Assembly: GCA_020634755.1 (NCBI GenBank)
Contig: JACKBC010000020.1
Location: forward strand, 49,719 to 113,718
DNA from: Caldilineaceae bacterium
Lineage (GTDB): Bacteria; Chloroflexota; Anaerolineae; Caldilineales; Caldilineaceae
Length of the DNA stretch: 64,000 bases
Reading direction: 5' to 3'
Shown: positions 8,403-15,504 of the stretch, piece by piece
Position numbering within the stretch: position 1 is the first letter of the stretch
Layout of the letters: the number at the start of each line of letters is the position of its first letter
The notes under the pieces: model-generated
What the model saw: only the letters and a program-made list of their open reading frames with translations
What the model was told of the DNA's origin: nothing
The model's database searches: none
Translations under genes and position numbers: made by a program

Positions 8403-9002
8403 GTGACTATACAGAAGGATCAATCTGCAATTGAACCGATTTGGTGGCTGCCCACACCGGACGAAGCGACATTGGATGCAGATATTCAAGCAATGTTTGC
8501 CAAAGCGCGCGCCAATGTGGGGTTTTTGCCCAATGTGTTGGCTACATATGCCTTTCGCCCCGAACGGCTGCGTCGTTGGATCAAGCACTTCAATGCCATT
8601 ATGTATGGTGAATCTGACCTGAGTGTGGCCGAGCGTGAAATGATCGGCGTGGCGGTTTCGGCGCAAAACCACTGCCTTTACTGCTTGATCGCCCACGGCG
8701 CTGAATTGCGCCGGCTGCTAGAGGACGAGGTGTTGGGCGATCGTATTGTCATGGATTATCGCCGCGCCGGGTTGGACGCCCGCACCACGGCCATGCTTGA
8801 TTTTGCCGTTAAGATTACGGTGCATCCAGTCGAGTGCACGCCGGCAGATCACGACGCGTTGCGCGGTTATGGCTTTTCCGATGAAGCCATCTTTGATATT
8901 GCCGAAACGGCTGCGCTCTTTAATTTTACCAATCGCATGGCCTCTGCTCTGGGCATGATGCCCAATCGCATTTATCATCAGATTGGACGCCAAGCTGGAT
9001 AA
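8403..9002 (+). CDS. AhpD-like carboxymuconolactone decarboxylase-family (peroxidase-related) protein
   Basis: 199 residues with the AhpD-type redox motif CLYCLIAHG (CxxCxxxH), in which the two Cys and the His serve thiol-dependent peroxide reduction. It matches the 'uncharacterised peroxidase-related' subgroup of the CMD family by length and by the second domain (TTAMLDFAVKIT...). GTG 8403 was chosen because AGGAG (8391-8395) lies 7 bases upstream. The overlapping ATG at 8401 runs straight into a stop, and the longer in-frame start at 8337 has no Shine-Dalgarno and adds residues without a family match. The next gene is a flavin reductase-like protein 114 bp downstream; the pair may serve oxidative stress or aromatic compound metabolism. 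Substrate unknown. Confidence 0.85.
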   Translation: MTIQKDQSAIEPIWWLPTPDEATLDADIQAMFAKARANVGFLPNVLATYAFRPERLRRWIKHFNAIMYGESDLSVAEREMIGVAVSAQNHCLYCLIAHGAELRRLLEDEVLGDRIVMDYRRAGLDARTTAMLDFAVKITVHPVECTPADHDALRGYGFSDEAIFDIAETAALFNFTNRMASALGMMPNRIYHQIGRQAG

Positions 9003-9064
9003 GCATTGGTTGATAGTAAACCGGTAAATGATGGTGATTGAAATAAACCGGTTTCTAGGTTTAC

Positions 9065-9092
9065 CAAACAAGCGCTATCAAACAAGCGCTAT
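9065..9092. repeat. Two tandem 14-bp repeats before the flavin reductase gene
   Basis: AAACAAGCGCTATC occurs twice head to tail (9065-9078, 9079-9092), directly before the Shine-Dalgarno of the next gene. It is one of several short direct repeats that fill gaps in this window. Confidence 0.8.
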
Positions 9093-9116
9093 CATATAAG
9101 GAAAGGAGATTGTTCT

Positions 9117-9737
9117 ATGCTCATGCGCACTGCCGATTTGCCCGAACGAGATCGTTACAAAATTCTCTCTGGCACGGTGCTGCCGCGGCCCATTGCCTGG
9201 GTTAGCACCATTGACAAAGCGGGAATACCCAATTTAGCGCCCTTTTCTTTCTTTAACGTGGCCTGTTCTAACCCCATGACGCTAATGTTTTCAGTGGGGG
9301 CGGCGGATGCCGACAAGCCAAACGGCAAAAAAGATACGCTGGCCAATATTGAAGCCATCCCCGAGTTTGTGGTGAATTTGACCAACGAAGAGACCGCGGC
9401 GGCCATGAACCTGTCGGCTACTATACTGCCCCACGGCCAATCTGAGTTTGCTTGGGCGGGCGTCACCCCGGCGCCCAGCCTGACTATTCAAGCGCCACGG
9501 GTGGCTGAAGCGCCGGTGGCCTTTGAATGTACGCTGCAACAGATCGTCACCATTGGCTCTGCCCAGGCAGGCTCATCGATCATCTTTGGCGAAGTGCAGG
9601 GCATTTACCTGCGCGATGATATATATCAAGGCGGCTACATCCATTTGGATGCATATCGGCCCATTGGGCGTCTGAGCGGGTCGGGCTATGCGTATGTGCG
9701 GGAACTATTTGAAATGCCGCGCGTACCTGCGCCATAG
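9117..9737 (+). CDS. Flavin reductase-like FMN-binding protein (DIM6/NTAB family)
   Basis: 206 residues. The N-terminal block LPERDRYKILSGTVLPRPIAWVSTIDKAGIPNLAPFSFFN is typical of the flavin reductase-like split-barrel family, where it forms the FMN site. The central VAFECTLQQI and GEVQGIYLRDD strands and C-terminal YxPIGRLSGSGY also fit. It probably reduces or carries flavin for a partner enzyme in the cytoplasm. ATG 9117 is supported by AAGGAG 8 bases upstream. It follows the AhpD-like gene on the same strand, so the two may be co-transcribed. The member of the family, and hence the physiological partner, cannot be told. Confidence 0.88.
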   Translation: MLMRTADLPERDRYKILSGTVLPRPIAWVSTIDKAGIPNLAPFSFFNVACSNPMTLMFSVGAADADKPNGKKDTLANIEAIPEFVVNLTNEETAAAMNLSATILPHGQSEFAWAGVTPAPSLTIQAPRVAEAPVAFECTLQQIVTIGSAQAGSSIIFGEVQGIYLRDDIYQGGYIHLDAYRPIGRLSGSGYAYVRELFEMPRVPAP

Positions 9738-9761
9738 CCGGTTTCTGTTGCAAACGCCACT

Positions 9762-10925
9762 CTAGTCAACCGACTCCCTACTGCCGCTTTCCCAAGAGCG
9801 CATCATGGCAGTCTGTACGTTGGCCAGCCGCCGCGCCGAGGCAAAGCTGGGTTCGATCTGCTGGCCGTCCACAATGGATTTGAGAAAGTGATAGGCCTCA
9901 ATGCACTTGAGATCTTCATAGCCCACGCCAATGCCATCACCAGGATTAAAGCGCCCATGAAAAGGATAGCCTGGACCGCCGATTAACTTCGTGTAGCCAT
10001 CGGAGGCGGCATCTTCGGTAGGCAGATACAATTCAAGCTCATTAAGCCGCTCGAAGTTCCATTTGAGCGCGCCCTGGGTGCCATTGACCTCAAAGGACAT
10101 TTCGCATTTGGGACCAAAGATGGCGCGGCAGCTTTCAAACGAGCCTTGGACGCCGTTGGCAAATTGCACCAGCGCGCTTACATAATCTTCGTTCTCAACC
10201 GGACCAGTGGGGTCATCTGGGCGCCCCAGACCAAAGTGAGTGCCTTGGCCGCTGGGGAGTGGGCGCTCGGTAATAAAGGTATGCCGGCTGCTTACCACGC
10301 GCTCGATGTCGCCAATGAGCATGTGGGCCATATCCACCACGTGCGACATAATATCGCCCAGCACGCCCGAGCCGGCATATTCCTGTTTGAACCGCCAGGT
10401 CAGGTGACCCAGCGGGTTAGAGCCGTACATGGCAAAAAAGCGGCCGCGGTAATGGGTAATGCGGCCCAGCCGACCCTCGTCAATCAGCTGCTTGGCATAT
10501 TGCACCATGGGCGCCCAGCGGTAATTAAAGCCCACAAAGCTCATGACGCCTGCCTCCCGCGCCAGCCGTTCGATTTCGGCGGTTTCAGCGGGCGAACGAC
10601 CCACCGGCTTTTCGCAAAAGACATGTTTGCCCGCGGTCGTGGCTGCCCGCACCATCTCCAAATGCAGATAGTTGGGGGAAGCCACGTTGACCACCTGCAC
10701 ATCGGGGTGCTCAATCACTTCTCGCCAGTTGCTAGTGGATTGGGCAAAGCCCAGCGCCTCTTGCGCCTGCTGCGCTCGCGCCGGCGCTTCATCTGCGCAG
10801 ATTACCAGCTGAGGGCGGATGCCGCTATCGTAAAAGCGGTCAGCAATATTGCGGTACGCCCGGCTGTGGGCCTGGCCCATCCAGCCCATGCCGATGACGC
10901 CGACGCCTAGGGTGTGTGTTTGCAA
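9762..10925 (-). CDS. Gfo/Idh/MocA-family NAD(P)-dependent oxidoreductase, last gene of the inositol operon
   Basis: 387 residues. An N-terminal Rossmann fold carries the dinucleotide motif GVIGMGWMG (residues 8-16), with the family signature EKPVGRS near residue 105. The C-terminal alpha/beta substrate domain contains NYRWAPMVQYAKQLI and HxxDMAHMLIG. It probably oxidises an inositol or a related cyclitol or sugar, since it is the last gene of a myo-inositol operon (inositol 2-dehydrogenase or inosose-converting role, IolG/IolW/IolX-like). The start codon is TTG, supported by GGAG 7-8 bases upstream and by the Rossmann fold beginning five residues later. A repeat-built hairpin separates it from mmsA. 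The substrate is inferred from context only. Confidence 0.85.
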   Translation of the reverse strand: MQTHTLGVGVIGMGWMGQAHSRAYRNIADRFYDSGIRPQLVICADEAPARAQQAQEALGFAQSTSNWREVIEHPDVQVVNVASPNYLHLEMVRAATTAGKHVFCEKPVGRSPAETAEIERLAREAGVMSFVGFNYRWAPMVQYAKQLIDEGRLGRITHYRGRFFAMYGSNPLGHLTWRFKQEYAGSGVLGDIMSHVVDMAHMLIGDIERVVSSRHTFITERPLPSGQGTHFGLGRPDDPTGPVENEDYVSALVQFANGVQGSFESCRAIFGPKCEMSFEVNGTQGALKWNFERLNELELYLPTEDAASDGYTKLIGGPGYPFHGRFNPGDGIGVGYEDLKCIEAYHFLKSIVDGQQIEPSFASARRLANVQTAMMRSWESGSRESVD

Positions 10926-10944
10926 TGTGGTGCTCCTTTGATTC

Positions 10945-11021
10945 CTATTGCTGTATTGCTATATCACTATGGCGAGAATTGTCTCGGGTAAAATATAGCA
11001 ATACGCAATAGAGCAATACTC
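10945..11021. repeat. Octamer-repeat inverted array between mmsA and the Gfo/Idh gene
   Basis: Three octamers related to NTATTGCT (10945-10968) face three units related to AGCAATAN (10997-11020), so the arms are mutually complementary across a 28-base centre. This fills almost the whole gap between two operon genes. The repeat word is unrelated to those at the neighbouring gaps. Confidence 0.7.
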
Positions 11022-12500
11022 TTAAAACTTCCGACTCCACTCGCGCGGCCATCGTTCCACCACCACTTTGGTCTGCGTGTAGAACTCGACGCCGTGACGG
11101 CTTTGGGCGTGCAGGTCGCCAAAGAAGCTCTCGTTCCAGCCGCTAAAGGGGAAGTAGGCCATGGGCGCGGCCACGCCAATGTTGATGCCCACATTGCCGG
11201 CGTCGGCGCCATAGCGGAACTGGCGGGCCGTGTTGCCGTCGCTGGTGAAGATGCAGGCCATGTTGCCATAGGCGCGGTTGTTGACAATGGCCAGCGCGTC
11301 TTCCACGGTGTTGGCGTGCATCATGCTCAGCACCGGGCCAAAGATTTCGGTTTTGGCGATTTCGCCGTTGGGATTCACATTGTCTAGAATGGTGGGAAAG
11401 ACAAAGTAGCCATCTTCATAGCCGCCTACCTGCTTGTTACGGCCGTCCACCAATACATTGGCCCCTTCTCCACCGGCCTGGCCAATAATCTTCTCAATGC
11501 GCGCTTTGCTCTCGCTGGTGATCACCGGGCCCATTTCGGCGCCCTCGGCTAGCCCATAGCCCACTTTGCGGCTGGTGGCAGCATCGGCCAACATTTCGGT
11601 GAATTCGTTTTTGGCTTCGCCCACGGTCACCGCCACGGACAGCGCCAGACAGCGTTGACCGGCGCAGCCCCAGGCCGAATCGGCCACAATGCGCGTGGCC
11701 GATTCCATATCGGCGTCGGGCATGATCACCACTGGGTTCTTGGCTCCGCCTTGACATTGGGCGCGCTTGCCATTGGCCGTGGCCCGGCTATATACATATT
11801 TGGCCACCGGTGTGGAGCCCACAAAGCTGATGGCTCTAATGCCTGGGTGATCCAACAGCGCATCCACCGTCTCCTTGCCGCCGTTGATCAGCTGCAACAC
11901 GCCGGCAGGAAAGCCCGCCTGGTCGATGAGCTCAAAGAGCAGCTGGCTACTCATGGGCACCTTTTCGCTGGGCTTGAGGATAAAGCAGTTGCCCGTGGCC
12001 ACGGCATAGGGTAGAAACCAGAGCGGAATCATGCCGGGGAAGTTGAAGGGCGTAATGGCGGCCACCACGCCCAGCGGTTGGCGAAACATGTGCTCGTCAA
12101 TGCCGCGGGCAATGTCTTCATTGTTGTAGCCCTGCATGAGGATGGGGGCGCCGCACGCCACCTCTACATTCTCAATGCCGCGACGCATTTCCGCCACGCT
12201 TTCGGCATAGGTCTTGCCGCATTCTTCGGTGATGACGCGCCCAAATGCGTCCAGATTGTCTTCTAAAAGCTGCTTGAGCTTAAAGAGCGGCTGGATGCGG
12301 TCGCCCACGGGCGTGTGTCGCCAACCCACATAGGCTTCTTGCGCCTTTTGCACTGCGGCATCCACCTCGCCGCCGGGTGACATGGGCACAGTGGTAAGGG
12401 CCTGATTGGTGGCCGGGTTCATTACATTCGCATAGTCACTGGCGCTGGAGCGCGTCCACTGGCCGTTGACATAGTTGAGTAGTTTTCCGTTTGTGGTCAT
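11022..12500 (-). CDS. mmsA: Methylmalonate-semialdehyde dehydrogenase, CoA-acylating (MmsA/IolA)
   Basis: 492 residues of the aldehyde dehydrogenase superfamily, matching the CoA-acylating MMSDH subgroup. Visible features are the cofactor region PFNFPGMIPLWFLPYAVATGNCFILKPSE, the GxTxxG-like loop SFVGSTPVAKYV and the catalytic Cys in GCAGQRC. In inositol breakdown it converts malonate semialdehyde plus CoA and NAD to acetyl-CoA, CO2 and NADH. ATG 12500 was chosen because homologues begin near the LLNYVNGQW block and a purine-rich AAAAGGA precedes it. A longer frame reaching 12584 has no support. It follows iolD in the operon, 109 bp after its stop. Confidence 0.93.
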   Translation of the reverse strand: MTTNGKLLNYVNGQWTRSSASDYANVMNPATNQALTTVPMSPGGEVDAAVQKAQEAYVGWRHTPVGDRIQPLFKLKQLLEDNLDAFGRVITEECGKTYAESVAEMRRGIENVEVACGAPILMQGYNNEDIARGIDEHMFRQPLGVVAAITPFNFPGMIPLWFLPYAVATGNCFILKPSEKVPMSSQLLFELIDQAGFPAGVLQLINGGKETVDALLDHPGIRAISFVGSTPVAKYVYSRATANGKRAQCQGGAKNPVVIMPDADMESATRIVADSAWGCAGQRCLALSVAVTVGEAKNEFTEMLADAATSRKVGYGLAEGAEMGPVITSESKARIEKIIGQAGGEGANVLVDGRNKQVGGYEDGYFVFPTILDNVNPNGEIAKTEIFGPVLSMMHANTVEDALAIVNNRAYGNMACIFTSDGNTARQFRYGADAGNVGINIGVAAPMAYFPFSGWNESFFGDLHAQSRHGVEFYTQTKVVVERWPREWSRKF

Positions 12501-12568
12501 AGGTTTTCCTTTTTTAGTATTGCAATCAATGTGCGCAGTAGCATTTCCACTTGAGCTGGGAGCGAAAT

Positions 12569-12612
12569 CAGTTGGCCAGAACAAGATTCACCCTGTCACC
12601 CCCTCATCCTCA
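12569..12612. repeat. Single-arm octamer repeat at the iolD 3' end
   Basis: TCACCCTG, TCACCCCC and TCATCCTC follow one another between iolD and mmsA and run into the iolD stop region. These are the same octamers as the right arm of the array at 989-1028, but the facing GGTGA arm is missing here. Confidence 0.6.
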
Positions 12613-14511
12613 CAGGCTCTCCAAAAAATAACGCTCCATGGCCCGATTTTCCGCCCACTCTTCGCGGGCGGCGTTAACCGAATCCAGCTCGCTGACTTCG
12701 GCCACGGGTACATCCCACCAGCTTTCATAGCCGGGCACGCCCAGGTAGCGATCGTTACGCACGTGGATCACGGTGGTGCGGTCAATGCTCTTGGCATCTT
12801 GTAGCGCCTGCACCACCTCATCCACGCTGCTGCATTCGATGACGTGGCAGCCCAAGCTGCGGGCGTTCATGGCCAGGTCTACGGGGAGTGTCTCCACATC
12901 ATAGCCGCTTGCATCGGTGGGCAGCTCCCCATTCTCGGGGAAGACGTAGCGCGTGCCAAAACCGCTTTGGCCCAGGCTGCGGCTTAGCGCGCCAATAGAG
13001 CGGTAGCCGCTGTTGTCCATGAGCACCACCGTCAGCTTGTAGCCTTCCTGCACCGAGGTGATTAGGTCCGTGTTCATCATTAAATAGGAGCCGTCGCCCA
13101 CCATCACATATACTTCGCGCTCGGGGTCGGCCATTTTGACGCCCAGCCCGCCGGCGATCTCGTAGCCCATACACGAATAGCCATATTCCAGGTGATATTG
13201 CTTGGGGTGGCGCGCGCGCCACAGCTTGTGCATGTCGCCGGGCAGGCTGCCGGCGGCACAGACCATGACCGCACTGGGGTCGCCCTGGTCATTAACCGCG
13301 CCAATGAGCGCACCCTGATAGGGCAAGCCGCTATCGGCGTTTTTGATGCTGTAAATACGATCTACTTCGGCTTCCCATTCGTCATGCAGCTGACGCGCTT
13401 CAGCCTGATTTGCTTGATTATTCGTGTAGTCATGCAGGAGCGCAAGCAACTCTTGCAGCGTCACTTTGGCATCACCGGTGAGGGGGATGGCGCTGTGCTT
13501 GTGTGAATCAAACTCGGCTACGTTAATGTTGATGAAGTGCACGTCTGCGTTGCGGAACTGGGTCTTGCTGGCCGTGGTAAAATCGCTGTAGCGCGTGCCA
13601 ATGCCGATAATTAGGTCGGCCTCTTTGGCCATAATGTTGGCGGCGGATGTGCCAGTGGCGCCCACCGCGCCCAAACAGAGCGGGTTATCGTAACGCAGCG
13701 AGCCTTTGCCCGCCATGGTCTCGCCCACGGGAATGCCGGTTTGCGCCACAAAGTTGGTCAGCGTTTCGGTGGCTTCGCTATAAAGGACGCCGCCGCCGGC
13801 AATGATCATGGGCTTCTTGGCTTGACGAATGGCCTGCGCCGCTCGCTGCAGCGCATCCGCATCTGGCCGGTTGCGTGGAATGCGCCAGACGCGCTTGGCA
13901 AATAGCGCAGACGGATACTCCCATGCCTCGGTTTGTACATCTTGGGGTAGGGCCAGCGTCACTGCCCCGGTGTCTGCCGGGCTGGTCAACACGCGCATGG
14001 CTTCGATGAGCGATGTGATTAGCTGGTCCGGGCGGTTAATGCGGTCCCAGTAGCGGCTAACTGGTTTAAAGCAGTCGTTGGCCGAAATGTCCTGGCTGTG
14101 TTCCCATTCAATCTGCTGGAGTACGGGCGCCACGTTGCGGCGGGCAAAAATATCGCCGGGCAGCAGCAGCACGGGCAGCCGATTGACGGTGGCGGTGGCG
14201 GCGCCAGTGACCATGTTGGTAGCACCCGGCCCAATCGAAGATGTACAGGCCAGGGCGCGTAGCCGGTTGCTGTGCTTCGCATAGGCAGCGGCAGTATGTA
14301 CCATCGCCTGCTCATTCCGCGTCTGATAATACCGAAAGTCGGGGTATTGCTGTAGGGCCTGGCCCATACCAGAGACATTGCCGTGGCCAAAGATGCCAAA
14401 ACAGCCAGCAAAAAACTTGCGTTCAACCCCATCGCGTTCACTGTATTGATTTTTTAAAAACTGTACAACAGCCTGCGCCATGGTCAGGCGGGTGGTGGCG
14501 TTCGTACTCAT
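12610..14511 (-). CDS. iolD: 3D-(3,5/4)-trihydroxycyclohexane-1,2-dione acylhydrolase IolD
   Basis: 633 residues of the thiamine-diphosphate enzyme family. The N-terminal PYR domain holds the catalytic Glu region (YYQTRNEQAMVHTAAAYAKH), the central domain carries GGGVLYSEA, and the C-terminal PP domain contains the ThDP/Mg motif beginning GDGSYLMMNTDL and closing at DNSG. It hydrolyses the inositol-derived cyclic dione to 5-deoxy-glucuronate. The long C-terminal half with GALSRSLGQSGFGTRY is characteristic of IolD as opposed to acetolactate synthase. AAGGAG 8 bases before the ATG supports the start. It lies between iolB and mmsA, as expected for the pathway. Confidence 0.95.
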   Translation of the reverse strand: MSTNATTRLTMAQAVVQFLKNQYSERDGVERKFFAGCFGIFGHGNVSGMGQALQQYPDFRYYQTRNEQAMVHTAAAYAKHSNRLRALACTSSIGPGATNMVTGAATATVNRLPVLLLPGDIFARRNVAPVLQQIEWEHSQDISANDCFKPVSRYWDRINRPDQLITSLIEAMRVLTSPADTGAVTLALPQDVQTEAWEYPSALFAKRVWRIPRNRPDADALQRAAQAIRQAKKPMIIAGGGVLYSEATETLTNFVAQTGIPVGETMAGKGSLRYDNPLCLGAVGATGTSAANIMAKEADLIIGIGTRYSDFTTASKTQFRNADVHFININVAEFDSHKHSAIPLTGDAKVTLQELLALLHDYTNNQANQAEARQLHDEWEAEVDRIYSIKNADSGLPYQGALIGAVNDQGDPSAVMVCAAGSLPGDMHKLWRARHPKQYHLEYGYSCMGYEIAGGLGVKMADPEREVYVMVGDGSYLMMNTDLITSVQEGYKLTVVLMDNSGYRSIGALSRSLGQSGFGTRYVFPENGELPTDASGYDVETLPVDLAMNARSLGCHVIECSSVDEVVQALQDAKSIDRTTVIHVRNDRYLGVPGYESWWDVPVAEVSELDSVNAAREEWAENRAMERYFLESL

Positions 14512-14532
14512 CTGGCTTCTCCTTGTTTAGCC

Positions 14533-14591
14533 AAGTGGCAAGGTGGCGCGGTGGCGGAGTAAACTGTGCCACCTTGCCACTTGGCCACTTT
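14533..14591. repeat. Octamer-repeat inverted array between iolB and iolD
   Basis: Three octamers AAGTGGCA, AGGTGGCG, CGGTGGCG (14533-14556) face GCCACCTT, GCCACTTG, GCCACTTT (14568-14591) across an 11-base centre. The arms can pair along their whole length. The array fills the iolB-iolD gap and abuts the iolB stop. Confidence 0.8.
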
Positions 14592-14594
14592 GTA

Positions 14595-15425
14595 CTACTT
14601 CCATTGAATCGGCAACGTCATCTTGTTGGCGTCCCAGTTGTCCTTAATCCAGGTGGTATCTGGATCTTCAAAGGGACGATAGTCGCGTTCTGCATTTTGG
14701 GGTTCACCAGCCAAATAGTTAAGAAAGTAAATGTTGGAACCGGGCGTGGCCGCCACCGGGTGAAAGCCCTGCGTCACCAATACGCAGTCGCCGTGGTGGG
14801 CTGGAATAACCTCATCAAAATCGGTATCGCGACGATAGTTGCGGTGGAAGGCCACACCATTTTCGGGCTGGATGCGATAGTAATAGATCTCTTCCAGATA
14901 GGGCGAGTTACCCACGCGGTCGTGACAGTGCGGCGGCCAGCCGGACCAGGCGCCGCCCGGCACATAGACCTCAAAGAGAATCAGCCGTTCGGCGGGCAGC
15001 GGCCAGGCCAGCGTGTGGTGCACTTCGCGCACCGCTGGTCCGCCACCGCGCACCTCCACTCTCTGTTCATCCGGCGTAAAGAGGCGCACCGGATATTGGC
15101 CGCTGGCCGGGGCGCCGCCCAGAGCAAATTCAAACATGCTGCTGGCTTCCACCTGGATTTCCTGCCCGGGCGGCACGTAGAGCACGTGCGGCAATTGGGT
15201 GAAAACGCTTTCGCGCGCCACGGCCCATTGCTGACCACCAGCCGAAAGCGTGCCCGCGCCTTGCAGCGGCACCAGCGCCACTTCATCACCGCCGGTGGCT
15301 TCCACGTACCTTTCGCCGGGCTGCAAGCGAATGACGCGGAAGGTCAAATACTCCCATCCGGCCGATTCGCGGGTCACGTCCATTAATTTGGTTTGGGTAT
15401 AGTCGGATTGGATTCTATGGTTCAT
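14595..15425 (-). CDS. iolB: 5-deoxy-glucuronate isomerase IolB
   Basis: 276 residues, a bicupin that isomerises 5-deoxy-D-glucuronate to 2-deoxy-5-keto-D-gluconate, the substrate of IolC. Family features visible are the N-terminal GWEYLTFRVIRLQPGE, the metal-site stretch PPHCHDRVGNSPYLEEIYYYRI (His and Glu ligands) and the C-terminal GDCVLVTQGFHPVAATPGSNIYFLNYLAG. The length matches the family (about 270). It lies between the acetoacetyl-CoA synthetase-like gene and iolD in the same direction. A GAGG sequence precedes the ATG. Confidence 0.95.
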   Translation of the reverse strand: MNHRIQSDYTQTKLMDVTRESAGWEYLTFRVIRLQPGERYVEATGGDEVALVPLQGAGTLSAGGQQWAVARESVFTQLPHVLYVPPGQEIQVEASSMFEFALGGAPASGQYPVRLFTPDEQRVEVRGGGPAVREVHHTLAWPLPAERLILFEVYVPGGAWSGWPPHCHDRVGNSPYLEEIYYYRIQPENGVAFHRNYRRDTDFDEVIPAHHGDCVLVTQGFHPVAATPGSNIYFLNYLAGEPQNAERDYRPFEDPDTTWIKDNWDANKMTLPIQWK

Positions 15426-15445
15426 ATTGGCCTCGTTTTAGCTAC

Positions 15446-15504
15446 TCAGCCAGTCAGTATTTCAGCATTTCAGGCTGACTGCTGATTCGCTGCTAGCTGA
15501 CTGG
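15446..15504. repeat. Octamer-repeat array overlapping the 3' end of the CoA ligase gene
   Basis: TCAGCCAG, TCAGTATT, TCAGCATT (15446-15469) face GCTGACT, GCTGATTC, GCTGCTA, GCTGACTG (15474-15504), so the arms can pair. Here the right arm lies inside the coding region and supplies the last residues of the ligase, SQLAANQQSA. The repeat has therefore grown into the gene or replaced its original 3' end. Confidence 0.65.
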
